Source of the DNA: JAJEBT01 sp965214975
Lineage (GTDB): Bacteria > Pseudomonadota > Alphaproteobacteria > MPNO01 > UBA830
Length of the DNA: 64,000 nucleotides
NCBI GenBank assembly: GCA_965214975.1
Contig: OZ244055.1
Span: 1,736,001 to 1,800,000 of the forward strand
Direction: 5' to 3'
In this document: one piece after another, positions 38,790 through 49,261 of the stretch
Numbering within the stretch: the stretch's first letter is position 1
How the letters are laid out: each line of letters begins with the position of its first letter
Notes under the pieces: generated by a model
The model's input: only the letters and a program-made list of their open reading frames with translations
Told to the model about the DNA's origin: nothing
Database searches by the model: none
Position numbers and translations under genes: made by a program

Positions 38790-40667
38790 TCAGCCGCCCG
38801 GACCGAGCGCGTCCCTCACGAACCCCCGCCACAGCGGCGCCGGAAGGTTGCCGCCGGTGACGCGCCTCATCGGCCTTCCGTCGTCGTTTCCGACCCACAC
38901 CCCGGCGACCAGCCCCTCGACGTAGCCCACGAACCACGCGTCCCGAAAGTCCTGGCTCGTTCCCGTCTTGCCCGCCGCCGGAACGCCGGGGCCGGCGCGG
39001 CGCCCTGTTCCCGACGCCACGGCGGCGCGCAGCAGCCCGTCCATGTCGCGGGCCGCGCCGCCGTTCACGACCCTCGTCGGGCCGTCGGCCTCCCGCCGGT
39101 ACAGGATCTCGCCCGAGCGCCTCCGGATCTCCAGAATGCCGTGCGGCCAGACCAGGAGACCGCGGTTGGCGATCACGGCGTAGGCGGCCGTCAGCTCGAG
39201 CAGCGACACCTCGCTGGCGCCGAGCGCGAGGCTCGGATGCGCCTTCAGCGGCGTCGTGACCCCGAGGCGCCGCGCCGCCTCGATGACCCGCCGGCGCCCG
39301 ACCCTTTCCGAGACCCGGACGGCCACCGTGTTGATCGACCGCGCGAACGCCTCGCGAAGCGTGACCTCTCCCCGGTGCCTGTCCGGATAGTTGCGCGGAC
39401 GCCACTTGCCGATCGCCAGCGGTCCGTCGACAAACCCGTCCCCCGGGCGCAGGCCGCTCTCGAGCGCCGCCAGATAGACGAACAGCTTGAACACCGATCC
39501 CGGCTGGCGCAGCGCGTCGGTGGCGCGGTTGAACTGGCTCCGCCGGTAGTCGACGCCCCCGACGAGGGCGCGCACCGCGCCGTCGGTCGTCATCGCGACC
39601 AGCGCCCCCTGGGTCACGCCGCGCTTCCCGCGGTTCGCGGCGACCGTTTCCCTGAGCCGGCGCTCGGCGAGGTGCTGGAGCCGCATGTCAAGAGTGGTCC
39701 GGACGATCAGGTCGCCCTGCCCCGGCCCGACGAAGCCGCCCGTCCGCTCCAGCGCCCAGTCCGCGAAGTACCGCGCCGCGGCCGACGGGAATTCCGCGGC
39801 CGCGACGCGCAGCCTGCCGGCGGCGGCCTCGCGGAAGCGCGCCGCGTCTATGAACCCGGCGTCCAGCATCGCCTTCAGCACGACGCGCGCGCGCCGCTCG
39901 GCGCGGTCCCTGTCGCGCAGCGGCGAGAACCGCGACGGCGCCTTGAGAAGGCCGGCGACCGCCGCCGCCTCGAGCAGCGTCAGCTCGCCCGGCGCCTTGC
40001 CGAAATAGCGCCGCGCGGCGCCGGCGACGCCGTAGGTTCCGGAGCCCAGATACACCCGGTTCATGTAGAGCGCGAAGATCTGCTCCTTGGTGAAGTTCGC
40101 CTCGAGCCAGAACGCCAGCAGAAGCTCCTGGACCTTGCGCCGGACCGTGCGCTCGGGCGTGAGAAAGAGGTTCTTCGCGAGCTGCTGCGTGATCGTGCTC
40201 GCGCCCTGGCGCACCTTCCCGGCGAACAGGTTGACCGCGAGCGCCCGCGCCACCGCGAGCGCGTCGAAACCGCCGTGATCGAAGAACCGGCGGTCCTCGA
40301 TCGCCAGAATCGCGTTCCGGAGGTCGGCGGGCGCGTTCTCGACCGACAGGGATTCGGCGTAGAAATCCCCGTAGGTCAGGACCGGCGCGCCGTGGCGGTC
40401 GGTCAGGGTGACGCTGGCCCGCCGGACCGGCGCCTCGCGATCCTCGACCCGCGGGAGGTCGTAGGCGAACCAGGCGACGAGCGCGCCGAGCGCGACGGCG
40501 CCCCAGACCGAGGAGATCAGCGTCCAGCGGAGGACGACGGCCGCCCTCCGGCGCCAGCGCGCGGCGCCTTGCGGCCCGCGCGGGCCTCGCCGGGGCCGCC
40601 GCCCCGCATCCCCCCGCGCGCGCCGGCGGCGGCCTTTTCCGGCCCCCTTGCGTCGTGTTCCGGTCAT
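38790..40667 (-). CDS. Class A penicillin-binding protein (PBP1 family)
   Basis: A bifunctional peptidoglycan synthase of 625 residues. A basic, disordered N-terminus of about 45 residues precedes one membrane helix (about 45-68). The glycosyltransferase domain has the catalytic Glu124 in AIEDRRFFDHGG and GASTITQQLAKNL. The transpeptidase domain has Ser391 (PGSVFK), the SIN triad (444-446) and KTGT (567-570). The domain order and length fit PBP1A/PBP1C-like enzymes without the large C-terminal addition of PBP1C. The start at 40667 gives the basic tail typical of alphaproteobacterial members. No cell-division or mre genes are adjacent. Confidence 0.92.
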   Translation of the reverse strand: MTGTRRKGAGKGRRRRARGDAGRRPRRGPRGPQGAARWRRRAAVVLRWTLISSVWGAVALGALVAWFAYDLPRVEDREAPVRRASVTLTDRHGAPVLTYGDFYAESLSVENAPADLRNAILAIEDRRFFDHGGFDALAVARALAVNLFAGKVRQGASTITQQLAKNLFLTPERTVRRKVQELLLAFWLEANFTKEQIFALYMNRVYLGSGTYGVAGAARRYFGKAPGELTLLEAAAVAGLLKAPSRFSPLRDRDRAERRARVVLKAMLDAGFIDAARFREAAAGRLRVAAAEFPSAAARYFADWALERTGGFVGPGQGDLIVRTTLDMRLQHLAERRLRETVAANRGKRGVTQGALVAMTTDGAVRALVGGVDYRRSQFNRATDALRQPGSVFKLFVYLAALESGLRPGDGFVDGPLAIGKWRPRNYPDRHRGEVTLREAFARSINTVAVRVSERVGRRRVIEAARRLGVTTPLKAHPSLALGASEVSLLELTAAYAVIANRGLLVWPHGILEIRRRSGEILYRREADGPTRVVNGGAARDMDGLLRAAVASGTGRRAGPGVPAAGKTGTSQDFRDAWFVGYVEGLVAGVWVGNDDGRPMRRVTGGNLPAPLWRGFVRDALGPGG

Positions 40668-40727
40668 GGCGCTGTATGTACTATGCTGGGGGCGGAGTCA
40701 TCCGCCGGCAGGTTTCGAGGAAACGAC

Positions 40728-41213
40728 ATGCCCGCAGACGTCGTCGTCCGCCCCGCGGTCCATGCCGACGCCGAGGCGGTCGCGGAGATGGCCAGGCGTT
40801 TCGGCCCGCCCGGGGAGGACGGACGGGGGGCCGAGCTGTCGGCGGAAACCTTCCTCGAGCACGGCTTCGGCGACGACCCGGCCTTCAGCGCGCTGGTGGC
40901 CGAGGCCGAGAGCGCGACGCGGGGCTACGCCATCTATTTCTGGGGCTACGACCCGGGCACCGCGACCCGGGGCGTCTATCTCTCCGCCCTTTTCGTCGAC
41001 CGGCCGTGGCGCCGCCGGGGCATCGGCCGGGCGCTCGTGCGGGGCCTCGCCCGCCGGACCGGCGACGCGGGCGGGCGCTGGATGTTCTGGTCGGTGCTCA
41101 AGAACGACCGCCGGGCGCGCCGCTTCTACCGCACGCTCGCTCCGGAACTCCCGAACGTGGCGGTCTGCGCGGCCTACGGCGAGACCTTCGACCGCATGGC
41201 GGCGGTCGGATAG
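40728..41213 (+). CDS. GNAT family N-acetyltransferase
   Basis: An acetyl-CoA-dependent acetyltransferase of 161 residues; the acceptor is unknown. The fold shows VVVRPAVHADAEAVAEMARRF at the N-terminus, YLSALFVDRPWRRRGIGRALVRGLARR as motif A with the acetyl-CoA pyrophosphate loop RRRGIG, and the end RARRFYRTLAP. It begins 60 bases from the start of the divergent PBP1 gene, with GAGG before the ATG at 40728. pyrC follows after four bases, but no link to pyrimidine synthesis is implied. Confidence 0.86.
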   Translation: MPADVVVRPAVHADAEAVAEMARRFGPPGEDGRGAELSAETFLEHGFGDDPAFSALVAEAESATRGYAIYFWGYDPGTATRGVYLSALFVDRPWRRRGIGRALVRGLARRTGDAGGRWMFWSVLKNDRRARRFYRTLAPELPNVAVCAAYGETFDRMAAVG

Positions 41214-41217
41214 CGGC

Positions 41218-42255
41218 ATGCCGCTGACGCTTCGCAGGCCCGACGACTGGCACGTCCACCTCCGCGACGGCGCCATGCTGCGCGCCGTGCTGCCGTTCAC
41301 CGCCCGCGTCTTCGCGCGGGCCGTCGTCATGCCCAATCTCGACCCGCCCGTGGTCACGGCGGCGGACGCCCGCTCCTACCGCGAGCGCGTCGTCGCCGCG
41401 CTTCCGCCCGGGATCCGCTTCGTTCCGCTGATGACGGCCTATCTCACCGACCGCACGGATCCCGACGACCTGGCGCGCGGGCACGCCGAAGGCGTGTTCG
41501 CCGCGGCCAAGCTCTACCCGGCCGGCGCGACGACGAATTCCGAAAGCGGCGTCACCTCCATCGACGCCATCGAGCCGGTTCTCGAGCGCATGGAACGGAT
41601 CGACATGCCGCTTCTCGTTCACGGCGAGGTCACCGACCCCGACGTGGACGTGTTCGACCGCGAGGCCGTGTTCCTCGAGCGCACGCTGGCGCCGACCCTC
41701 GACCGCCACCCCGCGCTTCGGATCGTCCTCGAGCACGTCACCACGGCCGACGGCGTCGCGTTCGTGCGCGGCGCCGGCCCCCGCGTCGGCGCGACGGTGA
41801 CGCCGCACCATCTCGTCATCAACCGCAACGCGATGTTCGCCGGCGGCCTCCGGCACCACATGTACTGCCTGCCCGTCGCCAAGCGCGAACGCCATCGGCT
41901 GGCGCTCCGCGAGGCCGTGGCGTCGGGCGAGCCGTCGTTCTTTCTCGGCACCGATTCGGCGCCGCATTCGGTCGCGGCCAAGCATTGCGGCTGCGCCGGG
42001 ATCTTCAACGCCCCGACGGCTCTCGAGACCTACGCGCAGGTGTTCGACAAGGAGAACGCGCTCGACCGGCTCGAGGCGTTCGCCTCGCTCAACGGGCCCG
42101 CGTTCTACGGCCTGGAGCCGAACGCCGACGCCGTGACCCTCGAGCGCGGCGAGGCGGAGCCGGTCGCGGATCTCGACGTCGGGGACGACAGGGTGGTCGC
42201 CTTCCCGGGCGGCCGCGGGTCCGGCTGGAGGCTCGCGCGGACGGCGGACGGCTGA
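41218..42255 (+). CDS. pyrC: Dihydroorotase
   Basis: Catalyses ring closure of carbamoyl-aspartate to dihydroorotate in pyrimidine synthesis. The product has 345 residues, matching the single-domain class II enzyme of E. coli type. The metal-binding DWHVHLRDG, the carboxylated Lys in AAKLYPAGATTNSESGV, LLVHGEV, IVLEHVTT, TPHHLVINRN and the catalytic Asp in FLGTDSAPH are all present. It starts four bases after the GNAT gene and is followed by mmsA after 17 bases. Other pyrimidine genes are not nearby. Confidence 0.95.
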   Translation: MPLTLRRPDDWHVHLRDGAMLRAVLPFTARVFARAVVMPNLDPPVVTAADARSYRERVVAALPPGIRFVPLMTAYLTDRTDPDDLARGHAEGVFAAAKLYPAGATTNSESGVTSIDAIEPVLERMERIDMPLLVHGEVTDPDVDVFDREAVFLERTLAPTLDRHPALRIVLEHVTTADGVAFVRGAGPRVGATVTPHHLVINRNAMFAGGLRHHMYCLPVAKRERHRLALREAVASGEPSFFLGTDSAPHSVAAKHCGCAGIFNAPTALETYAQVFDKENALDRLEAFASLNGPAFYGLEPNADAVTLERGEAEPVADLDVGDDRVVAFPGGRGSGWRLARTADG

Positions 42256-42272
42256 CAAACCGGAGGAAGGCT

Positions 42273-43765
<1,493 letters not shown>

Positions 43766-43769
<4 letters not shown>

Positions 43770-44692
43770 GTTCCGGGGAAGACGCCGCGCGCCGCGGCCC
43801 GGGGCGCCTCGAACGCGCGTGGCTCGCGCTGCCGGGGAACTTCCGCGGCATCCTGTGGATCTCGATGGCGGCGCTGCTGCTCGCGGTGGCCGACGTCCTC
43901 GTCAAGGCGCTCGGCCGCAAGTTCGACGCCTTCGAGATCACGTTCTTCCGCTACGCGTCGGGGTTCGTCGTGCTCGCCCCGCTGTTCCTGCGCATGACGC
44001 CCGACCAGATGCGCACCCGGCGGTTCGGCCTGCACCTCGCGCGCATGGGCTTCGCGTTCGTGGCCCAGGTGCTGGTCGTCGTCTCGGTGATCCACCTGCC
44101 GCTCGCCGACGCCACGGCGCTGATGTTCTCCAAGCCGCTGTTCACCACGGTGATCGCCGTCCTCGCGCTCCGCGAAGCCGTCGCGGGGCGGCGCTGGGCC
44201 GCGACCGTCGCCGGTTTCGCCGGCGTCCTCGTCATGCTGCGCCCGGGGATCGCCGGCGTCGACGCGGCCGCCTTCGCCGCGCTCGGGGCGGCGCTCGCCT
44301 TCGCCGCGGCCAACGTGCTGATCCGCGTGCTCTCGCGCACCGAGCCGACGATCCGCATCCTGTTCTACTACCATGTCTGCGGGGTCGCCGTGTTTTCGGT
44401 TCCGGCCTGGCTCGGCTGGGAAAACCCCGTCGGCGTCGAGTGGCTGCTGCTCGTCGCCATCGGGGTTCTGACGACCGGCGCCATGGTGGGTTTCGTGCGC
44501 GCGTTCTCGGTCGGCGAGGCCAACGCGGTCGGGCCGGCGGAGAACGGACGGCTGATCTACGCCGCGGCGCTCGGCTTCCTGGCGTTCTCCGAGATCCCCT
44601 CGGTCTGGACGGTCGCCGGCGCCGCGCTGATCGTGGCAAGCACCCTGTTCATCGCCCGCGAGGAGCGCGCGGCCCCGGGCGGAACGCGCTGA
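43766..44692 (+). CDS. EamA/DMT-family transporter
   Basis: A membrane transporter of the drug/metabolite superfamily, 308 residues, with about ten hydrophobic helices arranged as two EamA repeats (first GILWISMAALLLAVADVLVKALGRKF, second starting AFAALGAALAFAAANVLIRVLSRTE). The typical SKPLFTTVIAVLALREAV and GFAGVLVMLRPG phrases are present. The substrate is unknown; S-adenosylmethionine-type or amino acid exporters belong here. The GTG start overlaps the mmsA stop, so both are co-expressed. It converges on the sugar dehydrogenase gene, nine bases apart. Confidence 0.87.
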
Positions 44693-44701
44693 CCCCGGGC
44701 C

Positions 44702-45862
44702 TCAGCGCGCGGGCGAGAGGCGCAGGATCCGGCCCCGGCGCTCGTCGGTGAGGACGTAGACGAAACCGTCCGGACCGACGGCGACGTCGCGCATCCTCCG
44801 GCCCTCCGGCTCCAGAAGCCGCTCCTCGGCGCGCACGGCCTCGCCGTCGAGCTCGAGGCGGACGAGGGCCCGCGACCGCAGCCCGGCGACCAGCAGGTTC
44901 CCGCGCCATGCCGGAAAGGCCGCGCCGTCGTAGAACGCCATGCCGCCGGGCGCGATCACCGGGCTCCAGACCGCCACCGGATCCTCCATCCCCGGCGCCG
45001 ACTTCCGGCCGTCCCCCACCGGCAGGCCGGAATACTCGACGCCGTGCGAGACCACAGGCCAGCCGTAGTTGCGCCCCGGCCTCGCCACGTTGAGCTCGTC
45101 GCCGCCGCGCGGTCCGTGCTCGATCGCCCACAGCCTGCCGGTGACCGGATGAACCGCCGCGCCCTGCACGTTGCGGTGGCCGTAGGACCAGATCTCCGGC
45201 AGGGCGCCCGCGCGGCCGACGAACGGGTTGTCCGGCGGCACGGATCCGTCGGGCCGGATCCGCACGATCTTCCCGAGATGCGACCCGAGATCCTGGGCCT
45301 GCACCCGCCAGACCCGCCGCGACCGCTCGCCGAGGGTGACGAACATGGCGCCGTCCCGGGCGAACGCCACGCGCGAGCCGTAATGGAGGCTGCCCGCGAG
45401 TCTCGGACGCTGGCGGAACACCACCGCCACGCCGTCGAGGGAGGCGCCGTCGGCGGCGAGCGCGGCGCGGGCGACCGCCGTGGAGGTCGCGCCGCCGGGG
45501 CCGGGCTCGGCGTAGGACAGGTAGAGCAGGCGGTTGCGGGCGAAGTCCGGGTCGAGCGTCACGTCGAGAAGTCCGCCCTGCCCGGCGGCGGAAACCTCGG
45601 GCACGCCGGCGACGGGCGGGGAGATGCGGCCCGCGCGGTCGACGATCCGGAGGCGGCCGGGCCTCTCGGTGACGATCATGCGTCCGCCGGGCAGGAAATC
45701 GATGCCCCAGGGCCGGACCAGCCGCTCGGTCAGCGCCTCCACGCGGACGCGCGCCCTCTCGGTGTCGAACGTGGCGCCGTCCGCCCGCGACGGCGCGGCG
45801 GGGCCCGCGAGCACGGCGGCCGCGACCGCGACCGCGCGCAATCCGGCCCTGCGCCGACGCAC
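44702..45862 (-). CDS. PQQ-dependent sugar dehydrogenase (Gdh-B/YliI-like)
   Basis: A secreted beta-propeller dehydrogenase of the soluble aldose sugar dehydrogenase family that uses PQQ to oxidise sugars. The product has 386 residues. It has a signal peptide (LRAVAVAAAVLAGPAAPSRA), then the family motifs VEALTERLVRPWGIDFLPGGRMIVTERPGRL, GQGGLLDVTLDP, SLHYGSRVAFARDG, LPEIWSYGHRN, WAIEHGPRGGDELN and a C-terminal GRILRLSPAR. GTG at 45862 was chosen because it gives a normal signal peptide. It lies 23 bases after the LLM oxidoreductase gene on the same strand. PQQ synthesis genes are not in the window. Confidence 0.9.
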   Translation of the reverse strand: MRRRRAGLRAVAVAAAVLAGPAAPSRADGATFDTERARVRVEALTERLVRPWGIDFLPGGRMIVTERPGRLRIVDRAGRISPPVAGVPEVSAAGQGGLLDVTLDPDFARNRLLYLSYAEPGPGGATSTAVARAALAADGASLDGVAVVFRQRPRLAGSLHYGSRVAFARDGAMFVTLGERSRRVWRVQAQDLGSHLGKIVRIRPDGSVPPDNPFVGRAGALPEIWSYGHRNVQGAAVHPVTGRLWAIEHGPRGGDELNVARPGRNYGWPVVSHGVEYSGLPVGDGRKSAPGMEDPVAVWSPVIAPGGMAFYDGAAFPAWRGNLLVAGLRSRALVRLELDGEAVRAEERLLEPEGRRMRDVAVGPDGFVYVLTDERRGRILRLSPAR

Positions 45863-45885
45863 CCCCGCGTTCCCCTTCCCCGGAG

Positions 45886-46926
45886 CTACAGCGCCTCCTC
45901 GGCGACGATCCGCAGCGCCTCGACGGTGGCGCCGCCGAGCAGGATCGCGTCGATGTCCCCGCGCGCGGCCGCCTCCTTCCACGCCGCGAGACGGTCGGCG
46001 ATGCGCGCGCGGGAGCCGACCAGCGCGATCTCGTCCACGAGCGCGTCGGGCACCGCCGCGGCCGCGTCCCCCGGCCGGCCGTCGAGGAACGCGTCCTGCA
46101 CCGCGGCCGCGGCATCCTCGTAGCCCATGCGGCGCACGTAGCTGTTGTAGAAGTTGCGGTCGCGCGAGCCCATGCCGCCGACGTAGAGGGCGACGTACCG
46201 CTTGAGCGGCTCGCGGCAGGCCTCGAGATCGTCGCCGACCCGGATCTGGACGAACGGCGCGACCTCCAGATCCCGCCGGGTCTTGCCGCTGCCCGCGGCG
46301 GCAAGACCCTCCTCGATCGAGGGCGCGAACAGGTCGGATCTCCCGGGGCCCATCCACAGCGGAAAGAACCCGTCCGCCACCTCCGCGGCCGTGCGGATTC
46401 CGGCCGGCGAGATGGTGCCGGTGAAGATCCTGAGCCCGGGATCCCCGTGCAGGATGCTCTTGAGGGGCTTGCCGAGGCCGGTGGCGTCGTCGCCGTCGTA
46501 GGGAATCCGGTAATGCGTCCCTCGATGGGTCAGCGGCCCCTCGCGGGCGACGATGGCGCGCACGATCCCGACGTATTCCCGGGTTCTCTCCATGGGGCGG
46601 CCGTAGGCCTGTCCGTACCACCCCTCCGCGACCTGCGGGCCGGAGGGCCCGATTCCCAGCATGAAGCGGCCGCCCGAGAGGTGCTGCAGGGTCATCGCGG
46701 TCATCGCGGCCATCGTCGGCGTCCGCGCCGGCATCTGCATGATCGCGGTCCCCGCCCTGAGTCGCTCCGTGCGGGCCAGAATCCACGCGCAGGGGGTGAC
46801 GGCGTCCGAGCCGTAGGCCTCCGACGTCCAGGCCGAATCGTAGCCCAGCGCCTCCGCTTCGCGGACGACGTCCATGTCGACCCCGAAGGTCTTTCCCGAA
46901 TAGCCCACCGTCAGGCCAAGCTTCAT
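45886..46926 (-). CDS. LLM class F420-type oxidoreductase
   Basis: A luciferase-like (LLM) oxidoreductase of 346 residues, closest in pattern to the class annotated as F420-dependent. It begins MKLGLTVGYSGKTF and has EAEALGYDSAWTSEAYGSDAVTP, the LRAGTAIMQMPARTPTMAAMTAMTL block, GGRFMLGIGPSGPQVAEGWYG and FTGTISPAGIRTAAEVADGFFPLW. The cofactor (FMN or F420) and substrate cannot be decided from sequence alone. The sugar dehydrogenase gene follows on the same strand after 23 bases. Confidence 0.87.
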   Translation of the reverse strand: MKLGLTVGYSGKTFGVDMDVVREAEALGYDSAWTSEAYGSDAVTPCAWILARTERLRAGTAIMQMPARTPTMAAMTAMTLQHLSGGRFMLGIGPSGPQVAEGWYGQAYGRPMERTREYVGIVRAIVAREGPLTHRGTHYRIPYDGDDATGLGKPLKSILHGDPGLRIFTGTISPAGIRTAAEVADGFFPLWMGPGRSDLFAPSIEEGLAAAGSGKTRRDLEVAPFVQIRVGDDLEACREPLKRYVALYVGGMGSRDRNFYNSYVRRMGYEDAAAAVQDAFLDGRPGDAAAAVPDALVDEIALVGSRARIADRLAAWKEAAARGDIDAILLGGATVEALRIVAEEAL

Positions 46927-47008
46927 CGCCGTTCCCCCTTCCGACCGGTCGCGCTACCGGGCTCTCCGTCGGCCCTCGGGCGCCGCGGGACTCGCGCCCG
47001 CGCCAAGG

Positions 47009-47773
47009 ATGTGGGACAAGATCCCCATGCCGCCCGACCTCATCGAGCCGACCGCGACGGGCATGGTCTTCCTGATTGCGGGGGCGGTCAAGGGCGGTAT
47101 CGGCTTCGGGCTGCCGACGGTGGCGATGGGGCTTCTGGGGATCTGGATGCCGGCGGCCGAGGCCGCGGCGCTTCTCGCGCTCCCGGCGTTCGTCACCAAC
47201 GTCTGGCAGGCGCTGGACGGTCCCCACCTCGCGAAGCTCTGGCGGCGGCTGTGGCCGATGCTCGTCACGCTCGCCGTCTTCGCGGTGATCGGGACCGCGG
47301 TCATCACCGGCGCGCGAAACGCGGTCACCCTGTGCTTTCTCGGCGCGATGCTGGTGCTGTACGGCGTTCTCGACCTCACCGGATCGGGTCTCGTCCACCG
47401 CGGCCGGGGCGAGCCGGGGCTCGGTTTCGCGGTCGGCACCACGACCGGGATCGTCACCGGCGCCACCGCCGTCTTCGTCATCCCGTCGGCCCTCTACATC
47501 CAGGCGCTCCGTCTGGAAAAGACCGAGTTCACCCAGGCCATGGGCATGATGGCGCTGACCGCCGCCGTCGGCCTGTCGGCCGGCCTCGCATATCACGGGC
47601 ATTTCGACGTGTCGGAACTGGCCCTGCCCGCCGTCGGCGCCACCGCGGCCGGGTTCGCGGGGATGGCCGGCGGGCGGATCCTGCGCCGCCGCATGCCGAT
47701 CGAGACGTTCCGTCGCGGGGTTCTGTTCGGGTTGATGGCGCTGGGCCTCGTCATGATCCTGCGCTCGGTCTGA
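47009..47773 (+). CDS. TauE/SafE family membrane permease
   Basis: A membrane protein of 254 residues with about eight helices, of the TauE/SafE family that exports sulfite, sulfoacetate and related anions. The family marks are FLIAGAVKGGIGFGLPTVAMGLL in the first repeat and GFAVGTTTGIVTGATAVFVIPSALYIQALRLEKTEFTQAMGMM in the second. The start is divergent from the LLM gene with 82 bases between. The substrate is unknown and no sulfur-oxidation gene is adjacent. Confidence 0.88.
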   Translation: MWDKIPMPPDLIEPTATGMVFLIAGAVKGGIGFGLPTVAMGLLGIWMPAAEAAALLALPAFVTNVWQALDGPHLAKLWRRLWPMLVTLAVFAVIGTAVITGARNAVTLCFLGAMLVLYGVLDLTGSGLVHRGRGEPGLGFAVGTTTGIVTGATAVFVIPSALYIQALRLEKTEFTQAMGMMALTAAVGLSAGLAYHGHFDVSELALPAVGATAAGFAGMAGGRILRRRMPIETFRRGVLFGLMALGLVMILRSV

Positions 47774-47818
47774 ACCCGGCGCCGCGGCGTTGCCCGGTCC
47801 GCGCGGACCGCCGCTTTC

Positions 47819-48330
47819 CCGCAGATCGTCCTCTCCGCGGAGGAACGCGTCGAGAGGGAGCTGGCCGGCGCCGGCCGCGCGCCCGGAGAGATCGCGGGGC
47901 GGCCGCTGCACGCAGTCGGGCTTCGGGCCGCGGGAGGAACGGCAGCGCAGGATGAAGCGGTCTTCGCGGTGCGCGAGGCGCCGTTGCCCGTCATGGATCC
48001 CATCGTGGCGCGGGGTTTCGTCGACAAGGGCTTCGCCGCCGGGCGCGACCTGATCCGGTGGTGCGCCGACAACGCCGAGCCGCCCGCGCGGGACTGCCGG
48101 AACGGCCAGCGGGTGCGGACGCCGGTCCGGCCGCTCGCGGTCGCCGGGGTCGGAACCTTCGCGGGCAGCCTCAAGGCCGCGCCCGGAGGTCCGGTCAGGC
48201 TCTTCCGGGAATCCGGGACGGACGTCGTCGCCGCCGGGGCGAGATCCGGGGCGCGTGGCGGATCCTGGAGGCCCGCCGGCGGGAAGAGGGCACGGTCCCG
48301 GTCGACGCCTGGCGACAGGGACGGGACCGG
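47819..48330 (+). pseudogene. Possible decayed coding stretch, unidentified
   Basis: Between the TauE/SafE gene and yggS the plus strand holds a reading frame with coding-like composition but no good start. It reads VLSAEERVERELAGAGRAPG, then AQDEAVFAVREAPLPVMDPI and VARGFVDKGFAAGRDLIRWC; after about 48060 the composition becomes irregular, and a second frame around 48240-48310 reads AWRILEARRREEGTVPVDAW. This pattern would fit an old gene broken by at least one frameshift. No family was recognised. The alternative is that this is non-coding DNA that is open by chance. Confidence 0.25.
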
Positions 48331-49002
48331 TCACGCCGCCGGCCGCGGCCCGAACACCGCCGTTCCGACGCGAACCTCGGTGGCCCCGCACCCGATCGCG
48401 GTCTCGAAGTCCGCGGACATCCCCATGCTCAGCCGCCGGATGCCGTTGCGGGCGGCGATTCCCGCGAGCAGCTCGAAATGCGGCGCGGGATCCTCGTCCA
48501 CGGGCGGGATGCACATCAGCCCGGCGATCTCGAGGCCGTGCGCCTCGCGGCAAAGGGAGACGAAGCCGTCGGCGCGGTCCGGGGACACGCCCGCCTTCTG
48601 CGCCTCCTCGCCGGTGTTGACCTGGACGAACAGTTCCGGCCGCCGCTCCCGCCTCTCGAACTCCTTCGCCAGCGCCCGCGCGAGCCGCTCGCGGTCGAGG
48701 GTCTGGATGACGTCGAACAGAGCCGCGGCGTCGGCGGCCTTGTTGGTCTGGAGGGAGCCGATCAGATGCAGCGCCGCATCGGGAAACCGCGCCTTGAGAG
48801 CGGGCCATTTCGCCGCCGCCTCCTGCACGCGGTTCTCGCCGAACACGCGGTGCCCGGCGGCAAGCGCGGCTTCGGCGCTGGCCGCCGGATGCGCCTTCGA
48901 GACCGCGATCAGCGCGACGTCCCCGGGGTCGCGGCCCGCGCTCCGGGCGGCTTCGGCGATCCGGGCCCGCACTCCGGCCAGCCGGGCGTCCATGGCGCTC
49001 AT
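48331..49002 (-). CDS. yggS: YggS family PLP homeostasis protein
   Basis: A PLP-binding protein of 223 residues of the YggS/PROSC family, which keeps pyridoxal phosphate and amino acid pools in balance and has no known catalytic reaction. The PLP lysine is in VALIAVSKAHPA (about residue 36), followed by FGENRVQEAAAKW, LHLIGSLQTNKA, ELFVQVNTGEEAQKAGV, LMCIPP, LSMGMSADFETAI and the phosphate site TEVRVGTAVFG. It starts at 49002; the frame is open further upstream, but homology begins here. No operon partner is evident. Confidence 0.92.
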   Translation of the reverse strand: MSAMDARLAGVRARIAEAARSAGRDPGDVALIAVSKAHPAASAEAALAAGHRVFGENRVQEAAAKWPALKARFPDAALHLIGSLQTNKAADAAALFDVIQTLDRERLARALAKEFERRERRPELFVQVNTGEEAQKAGVSPDRADGFVSLCREAHGLEIAGLMCIPPVDEDPAPHFELLAGIAARNGIRRLSMGMSADFETAIGCGATEVRVGTAVFGPRPAA

Positions 49003-49261
49003 GCCCGGAAGATAGTGCGGTCCGCGGCCCGGGCAAGCCGGCGCGCGGGCCGGTTGCGGACGGGTCGCGCCGGGTTCCGTTCCGGGCATGACGCGAAACG
49101 GTTCGACCGGACTTCGACCGACGGGCCGGAAACGCCCCGAAACCGCGATCCCGACGGGACGCTCGCGGACGCCGCGGCGGCGACGCGACCCGGCGGTCCC
49201 TCGACTCGGCGTTCCGTTCCGGTCACCATGGGCCTCCGGGACGCCCGCTGGGAGAGAGCCG

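Noticed and set aside
38790..40667. PBP1C-type enzyme with C-terminal BiPBP_C domain
   Set aside because: The protein ends shortly after the KTGT box and GNDDG segment, with no room for the extra domain.
44702..49036. A single 1444-codon minus-strand open frame
   Set aside because: Only its last 386 codons encode a recognisable protein (the sugar dehydrogenase) with a signal peptide; the part before it is the shadow frame of the LLM, TauE/SafE and YggS region.
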